Below are positions 48,466-57,730 of a stretch of 64,000 nucleotides of DNA, piece by piece. The stretch lies in NCBI GenBank assembly GCA_016790225.1, contig JAEUOZ010000002.1, positions 1 to 64,000 of the forward strand, in the 5' to 3' direction. The position numbers were made by a program, and so were the translations under genes. The notes beneath the pieces are model-generated. The model made no database searches and had not been told where the DNA came from. It saw nothing but the letters and a program-made list of their open reading frames with translations. Position 1 is the first letter of the stretch, and every line of letters begins with the position of its first letter. The stretch is from Rubrivivax sp. (GTDB taxonomy: Bacteria; Pseudomonadota; Gammaproteobacteria; Burkholderiales; Burkholderiaceae).

Positions 48466-49908
48466 ATGACCTTCTCTGCTCATGCCGCCACGGCGGCACA
48501 TCGCTTCGGACTGGGCGAGGCCGATCTGGCGCGCGTCGGCGCGGATCCCTCGGGCTGGCTGCGCAGCCAGATCGGGCCCGCCGACCTGCAGCCCGGCACG
48601 GGCCTGGCCACCGCTGCCGACGGGCTGAGGGCACACGCCCGCTTCATCCAGATCCAGCGCCGGCCCGTGGCCGTGACGGCCGAAGCGCCGGCGATGGCAG
48701 CTGAGGGCATGGCTGCGCCGCGATCCGTGGAACGCGCCTTTGTCGAGCACTTCCGCGAGATCACCCAGGCCGATCAGCGTGCCCATGTGGCGGCCGCCGT
48801 CGCTTCGCAGCGCCCTTTCGCCGAACGCCTGGCGCTGTTCTGGGCCAACCACTTCACCGTCTCGCAGATCAAGGCCTCGACGCGGGCCCTGATCGGCGCC
48901 TTCGAGCGCGAGGCGATCCGTCCGCACATCGCCGGCAACTTCCGCACCTTGCTGAAGGCCAGCACGACGCACGGCACGATGCTGCGCTATCTGGACAACG
49001 ACCGATCGGCCGGCCCGCACTCGCTGCTGGCGCAGCGGCGTGTCCAGCGCAACCCACGCGCCGAAGCGCTGCGCGATCGCCCCACCGGGCTCAACGAGAA
49101 CCTGGCGCGCGAGGTGCTGGAGCTGCACACGCTGGGCGCAGCCAGCCAGGCTTACACCCAGGCTGATGTGACGGCCTTTGCCGCCGTGCTCACCGGCTGG
49201 CGCATCCTGCCGCGGCCGCAGGACATGCTGGATCTGCCCTCGGACGCGCGCGTCGCCGGCTTCGACCCGGACTGGCACGAGCCCGGCGAGAAGACCGTGC
49301 TCGGCCAGCGCATCGCCGAGGGCGCCGGCGGGCTGGATCAGGTGCTGGAGCTGCTGGTACGGCACCCGGCCACGGCCCAGTTCATCGCGCTGAAGCTGGC
49401 GCGCCACTTTGTCGCGGACGACCCGCCGGCAACGCTCGTGCAACGGCTGGCCCAGCGCTTCCAGCGCAGCGATGGCGATCTGCCTGCGCTCTATGCCGAG
49501 CTGATCGGCGCGCCCGAAGCCTGGGTCGAGACGCCCCAGAAGCTCAAGACACCGGCCGAATGGGTGATCTCCAGCTGGCGCCTGCTGGGCATCGGCCCGC
49601 AGGTGCTGCAGCGGCAGCCCGATGCGGGCATCTCGACGCTGGGCCAGCGCCTGCAGGCCGCGCCCTCACCGGCCGGCTGGCCGGATCGCCAGGAAGAGTG
49701 GCTGGGGCCCGATGCGGTGTGGAAGCGCGTTGAATGGGCCACGCGGGCCGGCGAACGCATGGGCCTGCAGGTCGACGCGCGGGAACTGGCGCGCCGTGCG
49801 CTGGGGCCGCGGCTCAGCGAAGCCACCGCCCAGCAGATCGCCCGCGCGGCCGATGGGCCCCAGGCGCTGGCCCTGCTGCTGCTGTCGCCCGAATTTCTGC
49901 GTCGCTGA
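48466..49908 (+). CDS. DUF1800 family protein
   Basis: The 480-residue product belongs to DUF1800: TAAHRFGLGEADLARVGADP at the front, LALFWANHFTVSQIKAST, NENLAREVLELHTLGAASQA and YTQADVTAFAAVLTGWRI. No signal peptide is evident. DUF1800 proteins occur next to DUF1501 proteins in many bacteria and their function is unknown. The DUF1501 gene follows 30 bases later. The pair lies between tolC and waaA. Confidence 0.88.
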   Translation: MTFSAHAATAAHRFGLGEADLARVGADPSGWLRSQIGPADLQPGTGLATAADGLRAHARFIQIQRRPVAVTAEAPAMAAEGMAAPRSVERAFVEHFREITQADQRAHVAAAVASQRPFAERLALFWANHFTVSQIKASTRALIGAFEREAIRPHIAGNFRTLLKASTTHGTMLRYLDNDRSAGPHSLLAQRRVQRNPRAEALRDRPTGLNENLAREVLELHTLGAASQAYTQADVTAFAAVLTGWRILPRPQDMLDLPSDARVAGFDPDWHEPGEKTVLGQRIAEGAGGLDQVLELLVRHPATAQFIALKLARHFVADDPPATLVQRLAQRFQRSDGDLPALYAELIGAPEAWVETPQKLKTPAEWVISSWRLLGIGPQVLQRQPDAGISTLGQRLQAAPSPAGWPDRQEEWLGPDAVWKRVEWATRAGERMGLQVDARELARRALGPRLSEATAQQIARAADGPQALALLLLSPEFLRR

Positions 49909-49938
49909 GTCCACCCGGCCGTCCGGAGAGCATCCGCC

Positions 49939-51144
49939 ATGTCTGCACATTCCGATCGACGCCGCGTCCTGCGCCAGCTGCTGGCCAGCAGCACCCTGCC
50001 CTGGGCCAGCCTGTCCTGGGCTGGCGCACCGGGCCCGGCGACTGACCGGCGCCTGATCGTGGTCATCCTGCGCGGTGGGCTGGACGGCCTGGCGGCAGCC
50101 CCCGCCGTCGGCGACCCGGCCTTTGCCGAAGCCCGGGGCATGCTGGCGCAGACCGCCACGCCGGTGCTGCCCCTGGCCGGAACGCCCTTTGCGCTGCACC
50201 CGCAGCTGGCCGGGCTGCACGCGCTGTACGACAAGGGGCAGGCGCTGGTGGTCCACGCCGCCGGGCTGCCCTATCGCGAGCGCTCGCACTTCGACGCGCA
50301 GCAGGTCCTTGAATCCGGCGGCGTGCGGCCTTACGACATCAGCACCGGCTGGCTGGCGCGCGCGCTGGCACCCGAGCGGCGGCGCAGCCTGGCGCTCAAC
50401 ACCGCCGTGCCGCTGCTGCTGCGCGGCCCGGGCGAGGTGGACACCTGGGCGCCCTCCGTGCTGCCGGAACCCTCGGCGGACCTGGTGACGCGGCTGGCCC
50501 GGCTGTACGCATCCGATGCCTCGCTGGGGCAGGCCCTGCAGCGCGCCCGCGGCCTGCGAGAAGATCCCGCCATGGCCGAGATGGCCACGCGCCGCGACAG
50601 CCAGCCTGCCGGTGGCGGGCGCCCGGCGGTCATCGCGCTGTTCCGCAAGGCGGCCGAGTTCGCGGCCCAGCCGCAAGGGCCGCAGGCCCTGGTGCTGGAG
50701 ATGGGCGGCTGGGACAGCCACGCCGCCCTGGCGGCGCCGCAGGGTGCCCTGAGCAACAACCTGGGCACGCTGGACGCGGCACTGGACGCCTTGCGCGAAG
50801 GCCTGAGCACGCCGTCCGGCACCTGGTCACGCACGGCCGTCGTCGTGGCCACGGAATTTGGCCGCGAGGTGGCCATCAACGGCACACAGGGCACGGATCA
50901 CGGCAGCGGTGGCGCGGCCTTCGTGCTGGGCGGCGCCGTCCGCGGCGGACGGGTCATCGCCGATTGGCCAGGCCTGGCGCGGCAGCAGCGGCACGAAGGC
51001 CGCGACCTGCGCATCACCACCGATCTGCGCAGCGTCTTCAAGGGCCTGCTTGCCCAGCATCTGCAGATTCCGACGGCGCGCCTGGAACGCGAGGTCTTTC
51101 CGGACAGCGCCAGCGCGCGCCCGCTGGAGCTGCTGCAGGGCTGA
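49939..51144 (+). CDS. DUF1501 family protein with Tat-type signal
   Basis: The 401-residue product starts with a twin-arginine-like signal (SDRRRVLRQLLASSTLPWAS), so it is probably exported. The DUF1501 (sulfatase-like alkaline phosphatase superfamily) features include LIVVILRGGLDGLAAAPAVG, ALHPQLAGLHALYDKGQALV, MGGWDSHAAL and VVATEFGREVAINGTQGTDHG. Such proteins may have lost or changed catalytic metals; activity is unknown. It is downstream of and probably cotranscribed with DUF1800. Confidence 0.88.
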   Translation: MSAHSDRRRVLRQLLASSTLPWASLSWAGAPGPATDRRLIVVILRGGLDGLAAAPAVGDPAFAEARGMLAQTATPVLPLAGTPFALHPQLAGLHALYDKGQALVVHAAGLPYRERSHFDAQQVLESGGVRPYDISTGWLARALAPERRRSLALNTAVPLLLRGPGEVDTWAPSVLPEPSADLVTRLARLYASDASLGQALQRARGLREDPAMAEMATRRDSQPAGGGRPAVIALFRKAAEFAAQPQGPQALVLEMGGWDSHAALAAPQGALSNNLGTLDAALDALREGLSTPSGTWSRTAVVVATEFGREVAINGTQGTDHGSGGAAFVLGGAVRGGRVIADWPGLARQQRHEGRDLRITTDLRSVFKGLLAQHLQIPTARLEREVFPDSASARPLELLQG

Positions 51145-51164
51145 GCAGGACGCGCCGCGTCGCC

Positions 51165-52658
51165 TCACCAGGTGTAGCGGACGGTGTACTCCACCACCGC
51201 TTCGCCGCGAGCGGGCACGGTGGGCTTGAAGCAGACGGACCGGGCGTCGAGTCGGGTGAACTCCAGGTTCTTCCGCACCAGTTCCCATTGGATCCAACGA
51301 CTCAGCGGCTCGCGCACCTCGACCACCTGATCCTGCGTCTTGCCGCTCTTCAGGACGATCCGCCAGCTCTCGCTCATGGTGCGGCGAACCGTGTCGACAG
51401 TGAAGTCGGTCTGGGTGCGCTCGGCGGTCAGGTCGAACGCATCGCCCAGCTTGATCACGACGATCCCGTTGTGCGGCGTGTGGTCGATGACGTCTTCGCC
51501 GACAAACTCGGGGTTGCCGTCAGCGACGTCACGCTTGAACACCCGGATCTTCCCCCGGGGCAGCGGCAGCCCCAGGCCGTCGTCTTCGGTGTTCTCCAAT
51601 CGGATGAAGACGCCGACCTTCTGCTGCTGGCCGACCCCCCAGTTGCGGTCCAGCATCGGCTCCGGGCTGCTCCAGCCGTCCCACCAGCGCGGCAGCACGA
51701 GCAGCTTTTCGACCTTCACGGCAGGCTTCGGCGGGAACAAGGCGATCTGCAGCGAGGTGTTGGCCAGCACGTCCGTCGTGCGCGGCAGCGTGTAGAGGTG
51801 GTACTCGAACAGGGGCTTCTCCTGGAAGCCAGGCGAGAGGTCCTGGACCTCGGCGCGCATCATGGCGACGGGATAGGAGCCGCGAGGCGTGACCTGGTGC
51901 GTGTCGCCCGCGACGAGCTTGAGTTGTGCCCCCTTGAAGCTGGCGCCTGACATGTTCAGCAAGGTCACCCAGGCGCTCAGATCCGCCGAGGTGTCGCTCT
52001 CGTCCAGCAACAGGGTGTAGTCCGCCCGCCAGGTCATGCAGCCCGTCCGGTAGGTCGTACGCACTTGATGGGTGCCGCCGGACCCGGCATCGAGTTTCCA
52101 CACCAGCGTCGGTCGGGTGAGAAGCCCGCCGGGCAGTTCGCCCAGCTGTACCTGTGCCCGCTCGGCAGGCAGCACCCGCACGCCTTCCGCGGTCTGCAGG
52201 ACGAACTCCGCACGATCGAATGCCAGCAGCGTGCCCCTCACCGAAACGACCGCCTGGCCCATCGCCACCTCGACGGTGACCACGCGTCCCAGGTGCTTTT
52301 CGTAGAGCTTGGCGGGGCTGACGAGATCGAACTGAAAGCTCTGCTCGAGCACCGTGGTGGAGGGATCGGTCAGATCGTCGAAGCGGACCGTGGTCGGGTC
52401 GATGAAGCTTGCGACATCGGTAAACAGCACCTCGGAAGTGCCGGCCTTCAGCTCGAGCGGACGTGTCTGCCGAACGAGGCCGAAGCCGGGAATCTGCCCG
52501 GCGTGGATGGCGTCATAGGCGGCACGCTGCCGGCTCACGATGTCCTGCGGGTCGAAAGCGCGCGGATCGGCCGAGGAGTAGACGGTCAGCGAGGTTTGCG
52601 GCTGCTGGCTGTCTGGCTCAGCGACGGGTTCGGTCGAGGTCGATGTTCCTGGAGTCAT
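51165..52658 (-). CDS. DUF4139 domain protein, unknown function
   Basis: The 497-residue product has a C-terminal two-thirds resembling DUF4139 (YRTGCMTWRADYTLLLDESD, LNMSGASFKGAQLKLVAGDT, and a beta-rich tail with VVEVREPLSRWIQWELVRKN). No signal peptide or membrane span is seen, although relatives are often exported. A strong AAGGAG lies before ATG 52658. It faces the DUF1501 gene tail to tail, 20 bases apart. The family has no clear function. Confidence 0.75.
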   Translation of the reverse strand: MTPGTSTSTEPVAEPDSQQPQTSLTVYSSADPRAFDPQDIVSRQRAAYDAIHAGQIPGFGLVRQTRPLELKAGTSEVLFTDVASFIDPTTVRFDDLTDPSTTVLEQSFQFDLVSPAKLYEKHLGRVVTVEVAMGQAVVSVRGTLLAFDRAEFVLQTAEGVRVLPAERAQVQLGELPGGLLTRPTLVWKLDAGSGGTHQVRTTYRTGCMTWRADYTLLLDESDTSADLSAWVTLLNMSGASFKGAQLKLVAGDTHQVTPRGSYPVAMMRAEVQDLSPGFQEKPLFEYHLYTLPRTTDVLANTSLQIALFPPKPAVKVEKLLVLPRWWDGWSSPEPMLDRNWGVGQQQKVGVFIRLENTEDDGLGLPLPRGKIRVFKRDVADGNPEFVGEDVIDHTPHNGIVVIKLGDAFDLTAERTQTDFTVDTVRRTMSESWRIVLKSGKTQDQVVEVREPLSRWIQWELVRKNLEFTRLDARSVCFKPTVPARGEAVVEYTVRYTW

Positions 52659-52796
52659 GCAGAGCTCCTTCCTTCAGATGCAGATCGAATGGGCCTTGCC
52701 GGGCAAGGTCAGCCCGCGAGACTACACCTCGGACTTCACTGAAGTTGTGCGCCAGGAACCGCAAGGCCGCTGGGCTGCATGAGAAGGGCTGCGCCC

Positions 52797-54080
52797 TCAG
52801 GATCGGCTGTCGTGATAGGAGCCGGCGTTGCGCTGGCGCAGCGCCGCTTCGGCCATGCGCTGCGCAGCACCCCGGTGGGCGGCCGCGAAGGCCAGGGCGC
52901 GCTCCACCCAATCATTGCGGCGCGCATCGGTGGCCAGCACCACCGCGGCCTTCACGCCTTCATGGATGTTCTGCACGCGGTAGGCGGCACCGGCCGATTT
53001 GGCCATCTGCGCCGCCTGCGCAAAGTTGAAAGTGTGCGGCCCCATCACCAGCGGGCACCCGCAGGCTGCTGCCTCGATCAGGTTCTGGCCGCCCAAGGGG
53101 GCAAAACTGCCCCCCAGCAACGCGACATCGGCCATGCCGTAGTACATGGGCATCTCGCCCACGCTGTCGCCCAGCCACACATCCGCCAGCTCGGCATCGG
53201 GCTGCGGCAGATCGCCGAATTCGCTGCGCCGCCGCAGGCGCAGGCCGGATTGCTGCACCAGCTGGGCCACCTCGTCGAAGCGCTGCGGATGCCGCGGCAC
53301 GATCAGCAGCAAGGGGCGCGGCGCCGGCAACTGCAGCCAGGCTTCGAGCAGCGGCCACTCTTCACCGTTGCGCGTGCTGGCGGCCAGCACCACATGGCGG
53401 CTCAGGCGCTGGCGCCAATCAAGCCCGCGCGCCAGCAGCTTGGGCGGTGGCGTCATGTCGAACTTCAGATTGCCCATCACGCGCACCTGGCGCGCGCCGG
53501 CCTTGCGCAGGCGGAACGCATCCTCCTCGGTCTGCGCCAGCGCCTGATCGATGCCGGACACCGCCGGCCGCAGCACCCAATGCCAGCGCAGCCCCTTCTT
53601 CAGGCTGCGCTCGCTCAGGCGCGCGTTGGCCAGCACCAGCGGCACCCGTTGACGCCCTGCGTAGTGCACCAGGTTGGGCCAGATCTCGGTCTCCATCAGC
53701 ACGCCCAGACTGGGCCGGTGCCGCTTGAGAAAGCGGCTGACGGCGCCGGGCGTGTCCAGCGGCAGCCAGGCCTGCATGTCGCCCGGCCGCATCAGCTGCC
53801 GGCCTGCCTCGCAACCCGTGGCCGTGCTGTGCGTCAGCAGCAGGCGCAGCTTGGGATCCAGCTGCCGCATCGCGGCCAGCAGCGCCTCGGCAGCCCGTGT
53901 CTCGCCCAGGGACACGGCATGGATCCAGACGCAATCCTTGGCCGCGGCCTGCCGGCCATAGCCCAGCCGGCCGGCCAGATCGGCGCGGTACAGCGGCTCG
54001 CGCAGGCTGCGGAACAGCAGGCGCACAAAATACAGCGGGGTGACCAGCCAGAGCGCGGTGGAATAGAGAAAGCGCGCCAT
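52797..54080 (-). CDS. waaA: 3-deoxy-D-manno-octulosonic acid transferase
   Basis: WaaA (KdtA) transfers Kdo from CMP-Kdo to lipid A precursor at the inner membrane during LPS synthesis. The 427-residue product has an N-terminal membrane anchor (LWLVTPLYFVRLLFRSL), the acceptor part with IHAVSLGETRAAEALLAAM and GVLMETEIWPNLVHYAG, and the nucleotide-binding part GGSFAPLGGQNLIEAAACG and VMGPHTFNFAQAAQMAK. ATG 54080 was chosen; a GTG one codon upstream is possible. tolC usually lies next to it, but here three DUF genes intervene. Confidence 0.96.
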   Translation of the reverse strand: MARFLYSTALWLVTPLYFVRLLFRSLREPLYRADLAGRLGYGRQAAAKDCVWIHAVSLGETRAAEALLAAMRQLDPKLRLLLTHSTATGCEAGRQLMRPGDMQAWLPLDTPGAVSRFLKRHRPSLGVLMETEIWPNLVHYAGRQRVPLVLANARLSERSLKKGLRWHWVLRPAVSGIDQALAQTEEDAFRLRKAGARQVRVMGNLKFDMTPPPKLLARGLDWRQRLSRHVVLAASTRNGEEWPLLEAWLQLPAPRPLLLIVPRHPQRFDEVAQLVQQSGLRLRRRSEFGDLPQPDAELADVWLGDSVGEMPMYYGMADVALLGGSFAPLGGQNLIEAAACGCPLVMGPHTFNFAQAAQMAKSAGAAYRVQNIHEGVKAAVVLATDARRNDWVERALAFAAAHRGAAQRMAEAALRQRNAGSYHDSRS

Positions 54081-54132
54081 CACGCCCCGTCCGGCACCCG
54101 CACGCTGGGCCCACCGCAGCGAGGCATGCGCA

Positions 54133-55521
54133 TCAATGCGCCGCCGCCGCCACCTGCGCGTCCGGCTTGACGGCCCTCAGCGCGGCCATGAAGTCCGCCT
54201 CGATACGCGCCAGTGCCTGGGGCGTGTGGCCTTCGAAACGCAAGACGAGCACCGGCGTGGTGTTGGATGCCCGCACCAGCCCGAAGCCGTCTTCGTAGTC
54301 GGCACGCAGTCCGTCGATGGTGGTGATCTCGGCGCCCGGGAATTTCGCCTGCTGCTGCAGCTGCGACACCACCCGCGCGGGCTCACCCTCGGCGCAGGGC
54401 ACGTTCAGTTCCGGCGTGCTGAAGCTCGTGGGCAGCGCATTGAGCACCGCGCTGGCGTCCGCGCTGCGGGAGAGGATCTCCAGCACTCGCGCCGCGGTAT
54501 AGGTGGCGTCGTCGAAGCCGTACCAGCGCTCGGCAAAGAAGATGTGGCCGCTCATCTCGCCGGCAAACGGCGCGCCGGTTTCCTTCAGCTTGGCCTTGAT
54601 CAGCGAGTGCCCGGTCTTGAACATCATCGGCACGCCGCCGGCGGCGCGGATGACCGGCGCCAGGCGCTGGCTGCACTTGACATCGAAGATCACCGTGCCG
54701 CCCGGATTGCGCGACAGCACGTCGGTGGCCAGCAGCATGATCTGGCGATCCGGGTAGATGATCTGGCCGTCCTTGGTGACGATGCCCAATCGATCGCCGT
54801 CACCATCGAAAGCCAGGCCCAGCTCGGCGTCGGTGGTCTTGACGGCGTGGATCAGGTCGGCCAGGTTCTCCGGCTTGCTGGGATCGGGGTGGTGGTTGGG
54901 GAAGTCGCCGTCCACCTCGGAGTACAGCTCGCGCACCTCGCAACCCAGCGCACGCAGCACGCCCGGCGAAGACGCGCCGGGGATGCCGTTGCCCGAATCG
55001 ACGACGATCTTCATCGGCCGTGCCAGGCGGCAATCGCTGGCGATGCGGTGCGAGTACTCGGCCAGGATGTCCATCGGGCCGACGCGGCCGGGGCCCTGGA
55101 AGTAGCGCTCGGCCTCGATGCGGCGGCGCAGGCCCTGGATCTCTTCGCCGTAGATGGCGCGCCCGGCCAGGACCATCTTGAAGCCGTTGTAATCCTTCGG
55201 GTTGTGGCTGCCGGTCACCTGGATGCCCGAGCGGCAGCCGTGCATGCCGCGCGTGGCCGCCACGTAGTACAGCATCGGCGTGGTCACGGCCCCCAGCTCC
55301 ACCACATCCAGCCCGGTGGAGGCCAGACCGCGGATCAAGGCGCCTGCCAGGCCCGGGCCGGAGAGCCGGCCGTCGCGCCCGACGACCACCGCCTTCTCGC
55401 CGGCCAGCACGGCCTCGGTACCGAAGGCCCGGCCCAGGTGCTCGGCAAAGTGCTCGTCGATGGTCTTGCCCACGATGCCGCGGATGTCGTAGGCCTTGAA
55501 GATGGAAGGGTTGACGTTCAT
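54133..55521 (-). CDS. phosphomannomutase/phosphoglucomutase (AlgC-like)
   Basis: The 462-residue enzyme interconverts hexose 6- and 1-phosphates for LPS, capsule or alginate-type sugars. The four domains are visible: SIFKAYDIRGIVGKTIDEHF, phosphoserine loop IQVTGSHNPKDYNGFK, metal loop LAFDGDGDRLGIVTKDG, sugar loop FAGEMSGHIFFAERWYG and the phosphate-binding VRASNTTPVLVLRFEG. ATG 55521 fits the family start. It is divergent from the AlgZ-like gene. Confidence 0.93.
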   Translation of the reverse strand: MNVNPSIFKAYDIRGIVGKTIDEHFAEHLGRAFGTEAVLAGEKAVVVGRDGRLSGPGLAGALIRGLASTGLDVVELGAVTTPMLYYVAATRGMHGCRSGIQVTGSHNPKDYNGFKMVLAGRAIYGEEIQGLRRRIEAERYFQGPGRVGPMDILAEYSHRIASDCRLARPMKIVVDSGNGIPGASSPGVLRALGCEVRELYSEVDGDFPNHHPDPSKPENLADLIHAVKTTDAELGLAFDGDGDRLGIVTKDGQIIYPDRQIMLLATDVLSRNPGGTVIFDVKCSQRLAPVIRAAGGVPMMFKTGHSLIKAKLKETGAPFAGEMSGHIFFAERWYGFDDATYTAARVLEILSRSADASAVLNALPTSFSTPELNVPCAEGEPARVVSQLQQQAKFPGAEITTIDGLRADYEDGFGLVRASNTTPVLVLRFEGHTPQALARIEADFMAALRAVKPDAQVAAAAH

Positions 55522-55637
55522 GTGGGCCGTTGGGTAGAGATCAGCCGGCGATTGTAGGCAGCGCCTCGCCCTGATCCTCCTGTGGACAAGGGGGCCCGGC
55601 AACGCCCGGCAACAACCGCTCACACGCCCGCCTGACC

Positions 55638-55669
55638 ATTCGTCGCGGCGGCTGTCGATTCGTCGCGGC
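55638..55669 (+). promoter_or_regulatory. two direct repeats resembling AlgR boxes
   Basis: ATTCGTCGCGGC is exact at 55638-55649 and 55658-55669, a 20-base period (about two helix turns). With flanks they read CCATTCGTC and CGATTCGTC, close to the AlgR consensus CCGTTCGTC. They lie 41-72 bases before the histidine kinase ATG, in the divergent spacer with the mutase gene. Probably bound by the LytTR regulator encoded downstream. Confidence 0.65.
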
Positions 55670-55695
55670 CGGGCTGCCCGCGGATGGCGGATTTC

Positions 55696-55701
55696 TACAC
55701 T
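55696..55701 (+). promoter_or_regulatory. possible -10 element for the histidine kinase gene
   Basis: TACACT lies nine bases before ATG 55710, so transcription would start at or next to the start codon. The AlgR-like repeats would be upstream of -35. Confidence 0.35.
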
Positions 55702-55709
55702 GGCGCCTC

Positions 55710-56870
55710 ATGACACTCGACACCGCACTCCTCAAGGCCTCGTGGCGTTCCTGGTATGCCAGCGACATGCGGGTGGTGGGCCCGCCCTGGCTGCAGCTGG
55801 TGTGGACCTTCATCTTCAGCACGGTCATCGGCGTGTGCTTCTTCGTGCTGGGTGTCGGCAACTTCGCCTTCGGCACCGGGCGTCTGCCCAGCTGGGGCGG
55901 CGCGGGCCGCTGGCTGATGGCCAATCTGCTCATGGCCTGGTCGATCGGCGCCTGCATCCACACGCTGTTTGCCGTGCTCTCGCCCTGGGTGGGCCTGGAC
56001 CGCATCCGCAACTTCGGCCCGCGGGGCCGCGCGCTCTTCTTCGGCGGCGTTCCGCTGCTGGGCGTGTGCATCGGCTGGCCGCTGGGCGGCACGCTGATCA
56101 CCCTGGTCACCGAAGGCAGCCGACAGCCCATCTTCAATCCCGAAGCCGTGATCGGCGCCTTGCTCGTGAGCGTGCTGATCAGTTTTCTGTTCTACAAGCA
56201 TTTCGAAGCGAAGGCGCGCCAGATCGAGGCCGAGAAGCGCGCCACCGAAGCGCAGCTGCGCCTGCTGCAGGCGCAGATCGAGCCCCACTTCCTGTTCAAC
56301 ACCCTGGCCAACGTGCAGGCCCTGATCGATCACGATGCACCGCGGGCCAGGCAGATGCTCGATCGCTTCACCGAGTACCTGCGCGCCTCGCTGACCGAGA
56401 TGCGCCGCGCCGAGGCCAGCCTGGACGACGAGTTGCGCCTGGCGGAGGCTTACCTTCTGGTTCAGCAGACGCGCATGGAGGAACGTCTGCGCTTCCGCAT
56501 CGAGGCCGATGCCGCCGCGCGCCAGGTACGGCTGCCGCCCCTGCTGCTGCAGCCGCTGGTCGAGAATGCGCTGCACCACGGTCTGGAACCCCAGGTGGAA
56601 GGCGGCACGGTGATCATCTCTGCGCGCATCGAGGGCCCGAGCCTGATCCTGGAGGTCAGCGACGACGGCCGCGGTCTGGCTGCGGCACCCCGCAAGGGCG
56701 CCGGCATGGCCCTGGCAAACGTGCGCGAGCGCCTGGCCACGGCCTTTGGCAACGACGGCGGGCTGGAGCTGATCGCGCTGGAACGCGGCACGCGGGCGCG
56801 GCTGCGCCTGCCTTGGGTGGCAGCGGATGCGCCCGCCGACAAGCCCGGCGCGCAGCCCTTGCGGAGCTGA
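55710..56870 (+). CDS. LytS/AlgZ-type sensor histidine kinase
   Basis: The 386-residue product has about four N-terminal membrane spans (up to residue 170). A coiled linker and an internal-region histidine kinase domain (PF06580 type) follow, with the phospho-acceptor His193 in IEPHFLFNTLANVQAL. The ATPase N box is LLLQPLVENALHHGLEPQ, followed by G boxes SDDGRGL and GAGMALANVRERLATAFG. It is the AlgZ (FimS) class, which works with AlgR. The regulator gene follows three bases later. Confidence 0.9.
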   Translation: MTLDTALLKASWRSWYASDMRVVGPPWLQLVWTFIFSTVIGVCFFVLGVGNFAFGTGRLPSWGGAGRWLMANLLMAWSIGACIHTLFAVLSPWVGLDRIRNFGPRGRALFFGGVPLLGVCIGWPLGGTLITLVTEGSRQPIFNPEAVIGALLVSVLISFLFYKHFEAKARQIEAEKRATEAQLRLLQAQIEPHFLFNTLANVQALIDHDAPRARQMLDRFTEYLRASLTEMRRAEASLDDELRLAEAYLLVQQTRMEERLRFRIEADAAARQVRLPPLLLQPLVENALHHGLEPQVEGGTVIISARIEGPSLILEVSDDGRGLAAAPRKGAGMALANVRERLATAFGNDGGLELIALERGTRARLRLPWVAADAPADKPGAQPLRS

Positions 56871-56873
56871 ACC

Positions 56874-57635
56874 ATGAGCGATGCGAACCCCACCGCCCTG
56901 ATTGCCGACGACGAGCCCCACCTGGCGCGCGCCCTGGCCGCGGAGCTGGCCGTGCTCTGGCCCGAACTGCGCCTGCTGCACACGGCCCGCCACGGCCTGG
57001 AAGCGGCCGAGCGCATCGCCGCACTGCAGCCCGACGTGGCCTTCCTGGACATCCAGATGCCGGGCCTGACCGGCCTGGAAGTCGCGCAGGGCATCGAGGG
57101 CCGCACGCGCACGGTCTTCGTCACCGCCTATGACGAGTACGCGGTGCAGGCGTTCGAGCAGGCGGCCGTCGATTACGTGCTCAAGCCCGTGAGCCGCGAG
57201 CGGCTGATGTTGACCGTTGAGCGTCTCAAGCGCAGCCTGGATGCCGTGCCCGAGGACCCGGCCCTCGCCGGCGTGCTGCAGCGGCTGCTGGCGCGCGGGC
57301 CGGCGCAGGCCCCGCTGCGCTGGATCCGCGCCGGCTCGGGCGAACTCACGCACCAGATTGCCGTGGACGAGGTGCTCTTCTTTCATGCCGACGACAAGTA
57401 CACCTGCGTGCAGACGGCTTCGGCGGAACACCTGATCCGAACGCCCATCGCCGAGCTTGCGCAGCAGCTGGATCCGCAGCGCTTCTGGCAGATCCACCGC
57501 TCCACGCTCGTCAACCTGGACCATCTGGCCGGCACGCGGCGCGACGAGAACAGCCGGCTCTTCGTGCGCCTGCGCGGCCATGCCCGTGAACTGCCGGTGA
57601 GCCGGGCCTACGTGCACCTGTTCAAGGCGATGTAG
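56874..57635 (+). CDS. LytTR-family response regulator (AlgR-like)
   Basis: The 253-residue product has a receiver domain (ALIADDEPHLARALAAELAV; phospho-acceptor Asp59 in VAFLDIQMPGLTGLEVAQ; Lys in VDYVLKPVS) and a C-terminal LytTR DNA-binding domain (LTHQIAVDEVLFFHADDKYT, RFWQIHRSTLVNLDHLAG). AlgR in pseudomonads controls alginate, pili and virulence. Here targets are unknown, but the direct repeats upstream of the kinase gene suggest autoregulation. Confidence 0.92.
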   Translation: MSDANPTALIADDEPHLARALAAELAVLWPELRLLHTARHGLEAAERIAALQPDVAFLDIQMPGLTGLEVAQGIEGRTRTVFVTAYDEYAVQAFEQAAVDYVLKPVSRERLMLTVERLKRSLDAVPEDPALAGVLQRLLARGPAQAPLRWIRAGSGELTHQIAVDEVLFFHADDKYTCVQTASAEHLIRTPIAELAQQLDPQRFWQIHRSTLVNLDHLAGTRRDENSRLFVRLRGHARELPVSRAYVHLFKAM

Positions 57636-57730
57636 GCCGCCGGGCCGGCGCAGCGCGGCCAGGAGTCTGGGCCGCAGGCACAGGTCCGAAAACGGCGAGT
57701 GCGCGCGGGCGCGATGCCTATCATGGCCGC

